Shown here one piece after another: positions 42,482-49,819 of a stretch of DNA of 64,000 bases. Both the position numbers and the translations under genes were made by a program. The DNA is from Streptomyces humi. GTDB taxonomy: Bacteria > Actinomycetota > Actinomycetes > Streptomycetales > Streptomycetaceae. The notes below the pieces were generated by a model. That model was not told the DNA's origin. It worked only from the letters and a program-made list of their open reading frames with translations, and searched no databases. Each line of letters starts with the position of its first letter. Position 1 is the first letter of the stretch. Location: contig NZ_LBMU02000077.1 of assembly GCF_001005085.2 (NCBI RefSeq), forward strand, positions 1-64,000, given 5' to 3'.

Positions 42482-43552
42482 TCACACCTCCGCCGCGACC
42501 AGGCCGAGGAGTCCGCGGCCGGCCGGTCCGGTGAACCACTCGGCGTGGCCGACGTAGTACTCGTACGCGAGGCGGGTGTTGCCCGGTGACCGGGTGACAC
42601 CGTGGAAGTAGTCCAGTTCGGAGAGGGCGAACTCGGCGTGCACCAGCGGGAGCAGGGCCGGCAGCGCGGCCGACTCGGCCGGTGAGAGCGGGCGGACGGC
42701 CTGGTAGCCGCGCAGCAGTGCGACCGCGTCCCGCTCCCGCACCGGCCGGTCCGGGCTCAGCCACTGCACGGTGTTGCGCTCCAGGGCCGTCGCCAGGTCG
42801 TGCACGGCGGTCGTGCGGTCGCTCATGCCGAAGTCCAGGACCGTGGACACCGAACCGTCCCCGCCCCACAGGAGATTGGAGGCGTGCCAGTCGTTGTGGG
42901 TCCACAAAGGCTCCAGTCCCGCCAGGTGGGGAGCCAGCCGCTCGTGCAGCGGAAGCAGCACGCGTTCGGTGTCCTCGCGCCAGGGGAGGTCCGACAACGC
43001 CCCTGCCAGAGCGGGGCGTTCGGCCACGTAGGCCGCCAGCGCCGCGCGCGGGTCCGGGGCGGCGAACACCGTGAAGGAGGCGATCAGCGGGCGCGGCGCA
43101 CGGCGGGGAACGGTGAACCCCTCCGCCGCCAGGTGCAGCCGGGCCAGCGCCGCGCCCGCCGCCCGGGCATGGGCCGTACTCGCGAAGGGCGACCAGGACA
43201 GGGCGTCCCGGTACAGGTCCGTGCCGACACCGGCCGAGTGCACCTCGTACGTCCACTCGCCGCGTGCCACCGCGTCCAGCACCGTCACCACCGGCGCCCC
43301 CCGTTCGCGCAGGTGGCGCAGGAAGGCGTGCTCTTCGGCGAGGCCGGGCAGGGAGCGGACGGAGACGTGGTGCCGTTTCACGAACAGGCGCCGTCCGTCG
43401 CGCTCCACGACGGCCGCCGCCGACAGCGGGCGCGGGCTGCGCCAGCGGACCCGGGCCGCACCGACCACGTCCGTGACCTCCGCGTCGGTCAGCGGCGGCC
43501 AGTCCGGCTCGACCAGGTCGGTGCCCAGGCCATGGGCGAGATGCGTGCTCAT
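42482..43552 (-). CDS. APH-family phosphotransferase in a thiamine-type transport operon
   Basis: A 356-residue aminoglycoside/choline/thiamine kinase-fold protein. The catalytic loop is HNDWHASNLLW (Asp and Asn in the H-N-D-x4-N pattern) and the metal loop is VLDFGMSD. The ATP-site Lys is in RLFVKRHHVSV. It overlaps the ABC ATPase gene by 4 bp and is the last gene of an operon that starts with a TPP riboswitch. A kinase for thiamine or an imported pyrimidine/amine is plausible; antibiotic resistance is less likely in this setting. Confidence 0.8.
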   Translation of the reverse strand: MSTHLAHGLGTDLVEPDWPPLTDAEVTDVVGAARVRWRSPRPLSAAAVVERDGRRLFVKRHHVSVRSLPGLAEEHAFLRHLRERGAPVVTVLDAVARGEWTYEVHSAGVGTDLYRDALSWSPFASTAHARAAGAALARLHLAAEGFTVPRRAPRPLIASFTVFAAPDPRAALAAYVAERPALAGALSDLPWREDTERVLLPLHERLAPHLAGLEPLWTHNDWHASNLLWGGDGSVSTVLDFGMSDRTTAVHDLATALERNTVQWLSPDRPVRERDAVALLRGYQAVRPLSPAESAALPALLPLVHAEFALSELDYFHGVTRSPGNTRLAYEYYVGHAEWFTGPAGRGLLGLVAAEV

Positions 43553-44304
43553 GGCGCCGGCACCGCCGTCGTACCGCGCAGGGCGCCCAGGACCCGGCGT
43601 TCCACCGCCGTGAACTCCGGTGCGGTGACGTCCCGCTCGCCGTGCGGCAGCGGGACCGGCACCCGCTCGACCACCGTCGCCGGGCGCGCGGACAGCACGT
43701 GGACGGTGTCGGCGAGCAGCACCGCCTCCCGGATGTCGTGCGTCACGAGGACGACCGTCCAGCGGTGGTGCTGCCACATCCCGGCCAGCCACAGCTGCAT
43801 CTCGGTACGGGTCAGCGAGTCCAGCGCGCCGAACGGTTCGTCCAGGAGCAGCACCGGCCGCTCCAGGACCACCGTGCGCAACAGCGCGGCCCGCTGCCGC
43901 ATGCCGCCGCTGAGCTCGGAGGGGTACGCCCGCTGGAAGCCGTCCAGTCCGAAGTCGGCGAACAGCGCCCCGGCCCGGGCCCGCGCGGTCTTCTTCCGTA
44001 CGCCCTGTGCCTCCAGGCCGAGCGCCGTGTTGTCCAGCACCGTCCGCCACGGGAACAGCAGGTCCTTCTGCGGCATGTAGGCGACCTTGCCGGACGCCAC
44101 CCCGGCCGGCTCCTCCTCCACCAGGACCTGTCCGGAGTCCGGCCGGTCCAGCCCGGACACCAGGTTGAACAGGGTGCTCTTGCCGCTCCCGCTGGGCCCG
44201 ATCACGGCCGCGAACTCGCCCGGTTCCACGTCCAGTTCCAGTTCGCGGAGCACGTCGAGCGCCCCGAACGACTTGCTGACCCGCTGTACACGCAGACCGC
44301 TCAC
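43549..44304 (-). CDS. Nitrate/sulfonate/thiamine-precursor type ABC ATPase
   Basis: A 251-residue ATPase of the SsuB/ThiZ/TauB group. Walker A is GPSGSGKST, the Q-loop YMPQKDLLFPWRTVLDN, the signature LSGGMRQRAALLRTV, Walker B LLLDEPFGALDSLTR, and the H-loop VLVTHDIREAV. The GTG at 44304 overlaps the permease stop (GTGA). It couples ATP hydrolysis to import through the adjoining permease with NMT1-type binding proteins. Confidence 0.9.
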   Translation of the reverse strand: MSGLRVQRVSKSFGALDVLRELELDVEPGEFAAVIGPSGSGKSTLFNLVSGLDRPDSGQVLVEEEPAGVASGKVAYMPQKDLLFPWRTVLDNTALGLEAQGVRKKTARARAGALFADFGLDGFQRAYPSELSGGMRQRAALLRTVVLERPVLLLDEPFGALDSLTRTEMQLWLAGMWQHHRWTVVLVTHDIREAVLLADTVHVLSARPATVVERVPVPLPHGERDVTAPEFTAVERRVLGALRGTTAVPAP

Positions 44305-45065
44305 GACCGGCGCTCCTTCCGCTGCCACGGCAGCACCAGCCGCTCCACCAGATACGTCGCCGCGAACAGCGCGACGCTCAGCGCGGCGGTCACCGTGACC
44401 GCCGCGAACACCAGGTCGGTGCGGAACGCGCTCTTCTGTGCCTGCATGTAGATCCCGAGCCCCGACTCGGCGCCCGCGTACTCGGCGAAGACCGCGCCGA
44501 CCACGGCGTAGGTGATGCTCACCCGCAGCCCGGCGAAGAAGTACGGCATCGCGCCCGGCACCCGTACCAGGCGGAAGGCCCGCCACCGGCCCGCGCCCAG
44601 GGAGCGCAGCAGCCGCATGGCCTCCCGGTCGGTCGCCGCGAACCCGGCGGCCAGGTTGGCGGCCAGTGGGAAGAACGTGGTCAGTGTCACCACCAGCATC
44701 TTCGGCAGCAGTCCGAAGCCGAACCAGATGATCAGCAGGGGTGCCACGGCGACGATCGGGACGGTCTGCGAGGCGACCAGCAGCGGATACAGGCCCCGGC
44801 GGGCGGCGGCCGAGAAGTCCAGCAGCGTCGCCACCAGCCAGGCCGCCGCGAACGACAGCGCGAAGCCGAGCAGCGTCTCCTGGAGGGTGGGCAGGGTCTG
44901 CGACCAGAGGTCCGCGCGGTTGGCCCAGCCCTGCTCCAGAACCCGGGCGGGGGAGGGCAGCGTGGTCGGATCGACGCCGGCCGTCGTGACGTACAGCTGC
45001 CAGCCGCCGACCAGTACGGCGAGCACCAGCACAGGCGGCCACAACGACCGCAGCAGGGGCCTCAC
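44301..45065 (-). CDS. ABC transporter permease (SsuC/ThiX type)
   Basis: A 254-residue BPD_transp_1 permease with about six TM segments (PPVLVLAVLVGGWQLYVTTA, LLGFALSFAAAWLVATLL, VPIVAVAPLLIIWFGFGLLP, FFPLAANLAAGFA, VVGAVFAEYAG, and the last near VTVTAALSVALFAATYL). The EAA loop is DREAMRLLRSLGAGRWRAFR. The GTG at 45065 overlaps the preceding binding-protein gene. It is the membrane channel of the transporter. Confidence 0.9.
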   Translation of the reverse strand: MRPLLRSLWPPVLVLAVLVGGWQLYVTTAGVDPTTLPSPARVLEQGWANRADLWSQTLPTLQETLLGFALSFAAAWLVATLLDFSAAARRGLYPLLVASQTVPIVAVAPLLIIWFGFGLLPKMLVVTLTTFFPLAANLAAGFAATDREAMRLLRSLGAGRWRAFRLVRVPGAMPYFFAGLRVSITYAVVGAVFAEYAGAESGLGIYMQAQKSAFRTDLVFAAVTVTAALSVALFAATYLVERLVLPWQRKERRS

Positions 45066-46099
45066 TTGGCGTCCGGGAGGTAGGCGTCGGTGAAGAACGC
45101 GGTGGTGTCGGGAGCCTTCGTCAGCTTCTTGCCGTTCGCGTCGACGAGCAGCCCGGCACCGTACTCGAAGTCGGCGAAGGCCTTCCAGCGGGCGGCGCTC
45201 TGGGTGCCGGTCGAGCCGTCCGCGCTCCGGTAGTACTCCTTGGCCAGCAGCCGTGAACTCTCCTTCACCAGCTCGGTGTCGGTCAGGACGCTCTTGTTGG
45301 CGGCGATGAGGAGACCGGCGGCCTGATCGGGGTGGTCGGCCGCGTAGCGGTACCCCTTGTCGACGGCCGCGAGGAACTTCCTCGCCACCGCCGGGTTCTT
45401 CTTCAGGTACTGGTCGGAGGACGCGATCAGCGTCGAGTAGATCGCCGGGAAGCCGTAGTCGGAGAGCTGGAAGTCCTTGAGCGGCTTCCCGCTGAGCTTC
45501 GCCTCCAGACCCTCCCAGGTCGGCATCGGCATCGCGAAGTCGGCCTTGCCGGCGTAGAGCGCGGTGTACGCCGAGGTGTTGAGGGTGACCTGCTTGAAGT
45601 CGCCCTTGCCGCCCGCGTTCCGGATCACCTTCCGGAGCAGCGGCTTCTCGTAGGCCGCGCCGAATCCGGCGTACGTTCTGCCGTCCAGGTCCTTGGGCGA
45701 GGTGATGTCGGTGCGGTCGGCGCGCACGGAGACGGTCACGTCGGTCTTCTGGGTGACCGCGTACACGGAGGTGATGTCCTGGCCGGCGGCGCGGGCGGTG
45801 GTGACGCCCTCCTGGTAGGAGATGCCGAAGTCGGCCTTGTGGGCGGCGATCAGGGTCTCGGGCGCGGTCGAACCGTACGGGACGATCTTCAGGTCGATGC
45901 CGGCGTCCTTGAACCAGCCCTTGGCCTGGGCGACGTAGATGCCGGTGTGGTTGGTGTTCGGGGTCCAGTCCAGGGCCAGGGTGACGGTGGTGGTGCCGTC
46001 CTTGGCGGCGGCCGTGGACTCGGCCCCGGCCGAGCAGCCGGTGGTGACGGCGAGGAGGGTGGTGGCGGCCAGGGCCGGCAGCGCGGTGCGGCGGAGCAT
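45062..46099 (-). CDS. ThiY/NMT1-type ABC substrate-binding lipoprotein
   Basis: A 345-residue binding protein of the NMT1/THI5 family. The signal peptide ends at a lipobox VTTGCSAG (Cys about 22). The mature N-terminus LDWTPNTNHTGIYVAQAKGW is the hallmark of pyrimidine-precursor (ThiY) binding proteins. Other segments include GYRYAADHPDQAAGLLI and RSADGSTGTQSAARWKAFAD. It belongs to the operon under the TPP riboswitch, so transport of a thiamine pyrimidine precursor such as formylaminopyrimidine is the leading idea. A short leader ORF 42 bp upstream adds possible cysteine control. Confidence 0.85.
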   Translation of the reverse strand: MLRRTALPALAATTLLAVTTGCSAGAESTAAAKDGTTTVTLALDWTPNTNHTGIYVAQAKGWFKDAGIDLKIVPYGSTAPETLIAAHKADFGISYQEGVTTARAAGQDITSVYAVTQKTDVTVSVRADRTDITSPKDLDGRTYAGFGAAYEKPLLRKVIRNAGGKGDFKQVTLNTSAYTALYAGKADFAMPMPTWEGLEAKLSGKPLKDFQLSDYGFPAIYSTLIASSDQYLKKNPAVARKFLAAVDKGYRYAADHPDQAAGLLIAANKSVLTDTELVKESSRLLAKEYYRSADGSTGTQSAARWKAFADFEYGAGLLVDANGKKLTKAPDTTAFFTDAYLPDAK

Positions 46100-46141
46100 G
46101 CGGAGGTCCTTCGTACGGAGGGGAGTCGGGCTGCGGGGCGG

Positions 46142-46210
46142 TCAGGCCCGACACAGCGCGCTCGCCACCCGTTTGAAGTCCACGGCGAGCCGCCGGGTGA
46201 GCAGGGTCAT
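46142..46210 (-). CDS. Cysteine leader peptide inside the thiamine-type operon (22 aa)
   Basis: A 22-residue ORF whose ATG (46210) overlaps the stop of the upstream binding-protein gene (ATGA). Its product, LTRRLAVDFKRVASALCRA, carries the leader motif (R-R-x3-D-x-x-R-V-A-S-A-x-C). It ends 42 bp before the next binding-protein gene. Overlap with an upstream stop suggests translational coupling, so Cys sensing would act on the distal genes only. Confidence 0.7.
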   Translation of the reverse strand: MTLLTRRLAVDFKRVASALCRA

Positions 46211-47127
46211 GCCGGCACGGCCAGCAGGCCGTTGGTGAAGGACCGGTCCCAGTCGTGGCCGTGCGCGATGGCGCCGTGCTCGGCGAGCCAGTGCGCGTAC
46301 GGACCCATCCGGTCCGCGTCGATCACGCCCCAGCGGCCCTGGACGTCCGTCCAGGTGGGGGCGACCAGAGCGAGCGAGCGGGCGATGAGCGGCCGCGGGA
46401 AGTACGGGATGACCCGCTCCAGCAACTCCAGCGTCCCCTCGGGCTCCTCGGCGGCGGAACGGTAGCCACGGGCGGTGGCGGTCAGGAAGTCCCGTACCAG
46501 GGCAGGGTGTTCGTCCAGCATCCGCTCACTCGTGCCGAGCAGGTAGCTGTGGTACCGGGGCGCGCCGATCTCGTCCACCGGCCAGGTCACCCGCAGGTCC
46601 TCCGGCAGGTCGCCGCGTAGGGCGTCCCAGGACCAGTAGTTGCCGAAGGTCGCGTCCGCCTCGCCCGCCTCGATGTCGTCCACGGTGAGTTCCCGGGTGC
46701 CGGCGTCGACGGTGATCACCGCGTCCGGATCGCCGCCGTCGGCCGCGACCAGGTGACGGACCATGGCCCGCCCGCGTGGGGTCGGGTTGTAGGCGAGCCG
46801 CCGGCCGCTGAGGTCACGCGGCCTCGTGATGCCCGTGGTCCTCGTGGTCTGCACCGCCTCCAGCCCCCGGTGGTTGACCGCGGCGACGGCGATCAGCGGC
46901 TGGCCGTGCAGCGCCCGCCGGGCGAGCAGCCGGTTCGGCGGGAAGATCCCGAAGTCCACCTCGCCGCGGGCCAGGTACTCCAGCGTGTCGCCCCGCCCCG
47001 GATCCTGCACCACCAGTTCGACGTCGAGTCCGGCCGCGTCGAACCACCCACGGGCACGAGAGAGATACAGACCGGCCGAATTCGGCCAAGGATGGAAATA
47101 GTCGAGCATGACCCGTATGTGTGGCAT
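46207..47127 (-). CDS. NMT1/THI5-type substrate-binding protein, first gene of TPP-riboswitch operon
   Basis: A 306-residue protein of the NMT1/THI5-like family, without a clear export signal at its N-terminus (MPHIRVMLDYFHPWPNSAGL). It shows YLSRARGWFDAAGLDVELVV and YNPTPRGRAMVRHLV. Lacking a signal peptide, it may be a cytoplasmic enzyme-like NMT1 protein or be exported with a partner. The ATG at 47127 has GGAG ahead. The TPP riboswitch 146 bp upstream and the second binding protein below support a role in thiamine-precursor uptake or synthesis. Confidence 0.8.
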   Translation of the reverse strand: MPHIRVMLDYFHPWPNSAGLYLSRARGWFDAAGLDVELVVQDPGRGDTLEYLARGEVDFGIFPPNRLLARRALHGQPLIAVAAVNHRGLEAVQTTRTTGITRPRDLSGRRLAYNPTPRGRAMVRHLVAADGGDPDAVITVDAGTRELTVDDIEAGEADATFGNYWSWDALRGDLPEDLRVTWPVDEIGAPRYHSYLLGTSERMLDEHPALVRDFLTATARGYRSAAEEPEGTLELLERVIPYFPRPLIARSLALVAPTWTDVQGRWGVIDADRMGPYAHWLAEHGAIAHGHDWDRSFTNGLLAVPA

Positions 47128-47272
47128 GGGGGTACTCCGTGAGCGGCGCACGAGAGTGCGAGGGAGGCGGAAGGGAGGCGGCCGTGTCAGTGCGCGAGGC
47201 GACAACAACAGGAGCGGGCAGCTCGGTTGGGCACCGGGGGCTGCGGCTCGACTGCTGCGGACACGTGAACTC

Positions 47273-47391
47273 CTACGCGGGGCGCAAAGCGCTGCTGGTG
47301 CGGTCGGCGTCCCCATGGGGACCGCGTCCGCGACGTGGCGGACGGATCCCAGACGCCCTCTCAGCCCGGTCGGGGAGGGGCTCCCGCGTAG
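47273..47391 (-). ncRNA. TPP riboswitch
   Basis: Read on the minus strand, P1 is CTACGCG (47385-47391) with CGCGTAG (47273-47279), a perfect 7-bp pairing. The pyrimidine-sensor arm carries GGGCTGAGAGGG, the universal CUGAGA signature, after CGGGAGCCCC. The phosphate-sensor arm is less conserved but ends in the typical GCGTAGG. It lies ahead of the NMT1/ThiY-type genes. Thiamine pyrophosphate should switch the operon off. Confidence 0.75.
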
Positions 47392-47400
47392 ATGGCCGAA

Positions 47401-47431
47401 ACCATAACCGCAACTCCCGGATGCTGTGCAA
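47401..47431 (-). promoter_or_regulatory. Probable promoter of the TPP-riboswitch transcript
   Basis: On the minus strand, TTGCAC (47426-47431) and TATGGT (47401-47406) are 19 bp apart, slightly long. The start predicted near 47394 sits just before riboswitch P1. Confidence 0.4.
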
Positions 47432-47504
47432 GCCGCGTCCGGAATATGGGACGTGACTGACCGGGAACTGAGACGCCCAGGTCACGAGCGTACGATCGGG
47501 CGCC

Positions 47505-48377
47505 ATGACCTCCCTGCTGCCCGGCCCTCTGGTCGACGACGCCTGGCTCGCCGCCCACCTGGACGACCCCCGGCTGGTCGTCCTCGACGCCACCGCGCTG
47601 CTGCCCTCGCCCCGCCACGACGGCGACCACCGCTCGGCCGGCGGGCGTGCCGGCTGGGCCGAGCGTCATGTCCCCGGCTCGCACCACGCCGACCTGACCG
47701 GGGACCTCTCCGACCCCGACGCGCCCTACCACTTCGCCGTTCCGGCACCCCGGGCGCTGGCCGCGGCGCTGGCCCGGCTGGGTGTGGGGGAGGGCAGCGA
47801 AGTCGTCGTCTACGACACCGGGGGCGGTATCTGGGCGGCCCGGCTGTGGTGGATGCTGCGGGCGGTCTCGATACCGGCAGCGGTGTTGGACGGGGGACTG
47901 GCGGTGTGGGAGGCGGCCGGCCGGCCGCTGGCCACCGGCGACACCGAGGCGGAGCCCGCCGCGGTACCGGTGACGCCGGTGCCCCGGCCCGAGCTCTGGA
48001 CGGGCATCGAGGAGGTGGCGGCGATCGTCCGGGGCGAGCGGCCGGGGGTGCTGGTGTGCGCGCTGCCGACGGGCGGCTACGACGGCTCCGTGCCGACGCG
48101 GTACAGCCGTCGGGGGCACATTCCGGGGAGCGTCAGCGTTCCCGGGCGGGGGTTGCTGGACGCCACGGGGCGGATGCGGCCGACGAGCGAACTCGCCGAC
48201 CGGGTAAGGGTGCTGGCGGGCGCCTCACCTGTTGTTCTCTACTGTGGCGGGGGGATCTCGGCGGCGGGGGCGGCACTCGCGCTGACCGTGCTCGGCCGGA
48301 CGGACGTCTCGGTGTACGACGGGTCGCTGGAGGAGTGGTCCAAGGACCCGGAACGGCCGCTGGAGTCCGACGGGTGA
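47505..48377 (+). CDS. Sulfurtransferase (thiosulfate/3-mercaptopyruvate type)
   Basis: A 290-residue two-domain rhodanese. The N-terminal domain has WAERHVPGSHHADLTGDLSD and VVVYDTGGGIWAARLWWML, where the active Cys is replaced, as is usual. The C-terminal domain carries SRRGHIPGSVSVPGR and the active-site loop VVLYCGGGISA with the catalytic Cys. It transfers sulfane sulfur to cyanide or thiol acceptors. It is divergent from the TPP-riboswitch operon and close to sulfur genes, so a role in sulfur salvage is plausible. Confidence 0.88.
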   Translation: MTSLLPGPLVDDAWLAAHLDDPRLVVLDATALLPSPRHDGDHRSAGGRAGWAERHVPGSHHADLTGDLSDPDAPYHFAVPAPRALAAALARLGVGEGSEVVVYDTGGGIWAARLWWMLRAVSIPAAVLDGGLAVWEAAGRPLATGDTEAEPAAVPVTPVPRPELWTGIEEVAAIVRGERPGVLVCALPTGGYDGSVPTRYSRRGHIPGSVSVPGRGLLDATGRMRPTSELADRVRVLAGASPVVLYCGGGISAAGAALALTVLGRTDVSVYDGSLEEWSKDPERPLESDG

Positions 48378-48645
48378 GGGGTGGGGCGGCGCGTCCACCG
48401 GGTGCGGGTGAGGGCAAGGGTGGGTCGACGCGTCACCGGGTGAGGGGTGGGGCGAGGCGGCGCGTCACCGGGTGCGCGTGCGCGGGGGCCGGTCGCGCGG
48501 TTCCTCGCGCCGCCCCTCGGCCGACTGCGCCCCCGTCGGTGACCGGTCGAGGCACGTATCCCTCCCCCGAAGGCTACGTGCCTCGACCGCTTCCCCCCGG
48601 CGCCGGACCGTGGTCCGGGCTCAGTGTCGCCGCCCGGTGCCGGTG
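48378..48645. other. Intergenic repeats and terminator
   Basis: The first 100 bp hold degenerate direct repeats of GCGCGTCACCGGGTG type (about 48375-48480) without a gene. The strong hairpin at 48545-48588 is listed separately. No credible ORF is present. Confidence 0.5.
48545..48588. terminator. 14-bp bidirectional terminator hairpin
   Basis: GGTCGAGGCACGTA (48545-48558) and TACGTGCCTCGACC (48575-48588) are exact complements with a 16-nt loop. It separates the convergent sulfurtransferase and metalloprotease-like genes. Confidence 0.8.
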
Positions 48646-49725
48646 TCACCAGCACATGACGGCTGTCTCCCCCGACCCCCACGTGGAATGGAGACGGACA
48701 CGGACGGCGTAGCGCCGGCCCTTGACGAGCCGGACCCTGATCCTCGCGTTGCCCGGGGTGCCCCCGTCGTCGTGGCCGGCCAGGTAGCGCGGTTCCCCGT
48801 CGCGCTCCTCGAACACCACGACGACGGAGTCGCTCTCCCCGAAGGTGCCCACGGTGTAGACGCGGGTCTCCGGCGGCTCCACGGCGAAGTCGGCCTGCCC
48901 GCCCGGCCCGAGACCCAGGGGTGCCGAGCGGAACGGCACCAGCGGGGCCGGGGCCGCCGCGGGCGGGTACCAGCGGAGCGCGAACTCCTTGTCCGCCGGG
49001 GACAGCGAGCCGGGCGGGTACAGCCCGCGGTGGTACTGCTCCGGCTCCAGGATCAGCCCCGGGCCGAAGGGGTACTGCATCACCGACTGCGGATCCCACA
49101 CCGAGCCGTTCGCCTCGGCCGCGTCCAGCCTGCGCAGGATGTTGGCGTCCGTGCGGTCCCGGCTCCAGTGGTTCGGCGGTCCGGCGAGGTCGGCGTAGAC
49201 CGCCTCGTCGTCCCAGTGGACACCCGCGAACGGGCTCTGGTGCTCGTGCCGCATCCCGAGCGCGTGCCCGATCGTGTGCAGGGCCGTCCAGTGGCCGTCC
49301 GGCTCCGTCAGGTCCCAGCCCAGGTTCATGGTGCGCTCGCCCAGACCGACCGACAGCGCGTCCCGGCCGATCGCCGACCAGGAGCCGTCACCCCGCTGGA
49401 AGCCGATCCGCAGCTCGGCCTCGCACCGGTCCCGGACCTCGGCGAACGTCAACCCGATGCCGAGGCCCTGCCACTGCCGGAAGCACTCGCGCACCACGTC
49501 CCGCTGGTCCTCCGCACCGGCCCAGGGCACCCGGCGGGTCTCCCCGGTCCCGGGGACCGGGATCACCGAGGCGTCGGTGTCGGCGTCGAAGAAGCAGTAG
49601 TGCAGAACCGTGCCGTTGACCCACATCGGCCGCCCGCCGACGAGCGCGCCGAGCCGTTCGGCGGCCAGTCCCGGGGCGAACGCCGGGACCGGCTGCCGCG
49701 GTAGCGAGCAGTAGCGTCGGGTCAT
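48646..49725 (-). CDS. Astacin-like (M12) protein lacking the catalytic glutamate
   Basis: A 359-residue protein with a metzincin-type fold. The zinc motif HExxHxxGxxHE appears as HTIGHALGMRHEHQSP: three His are in place but the catalytic Glu is Thr (ACG). The Met-turn SVMQY follows at about residue 210. No signal peptide is evident, as the N-terminus is MTRRYCSLPRQPVP. A C-terminal beta region (about 260-359) follows. If the substitution is real, the protein may bind zinc or peptide without cleaving. It stands alone between a sulfurtransferase and a LuxR-type regulator. Confidence 0.75.
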   Translation of the reverse strand: MTRRYCSLPRQPVPAFAPGLAAERLGALVGGRPMWVNGTVLHYCFFDADTDASVIPVPGTGETRRVPWAGAEDQRDVVRECFRQWQGLGIGLTFAEVRDRCEAELRIGFQRGDGSWSAIGRDALSVGLGERTMNLGWDLTEPDGHWTALHTIGHALGMRHEHQSPFAGVHWDDEAVYADLAGPPNHWSRDRTDANILRRLDAAEANGSVWDPQSVMQYPFGPGLILEPEQYHRGLYPPGSLSPADKEFALRWYPPAAAPAPLVPFRSAPLGLGPGGQADFAVEPPETRVYTVGTFGESDSVVVVFEERDGEPRYLAGHDDGGTPGNARIRVRLVKGRRYAVRVRLHSTWGSGETAVMCW

Positions 49726-49819
49726 GCGCCCAGAGTGCCGTGCCGTCCCGCCGGACGCCTGAGTCGGCAGCTACTCAAGTCTCCCTGTATCAGAGCTGAG
49801 TAACGCGACTCATACTCGT

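Noticed and set aside
48375..48480. Direct repeats after the sulfurtransferase as a CRISPR-like array
   Set aside because: Units are irregular in length and GC-rich, spacers are absent, and no cas genes are present.
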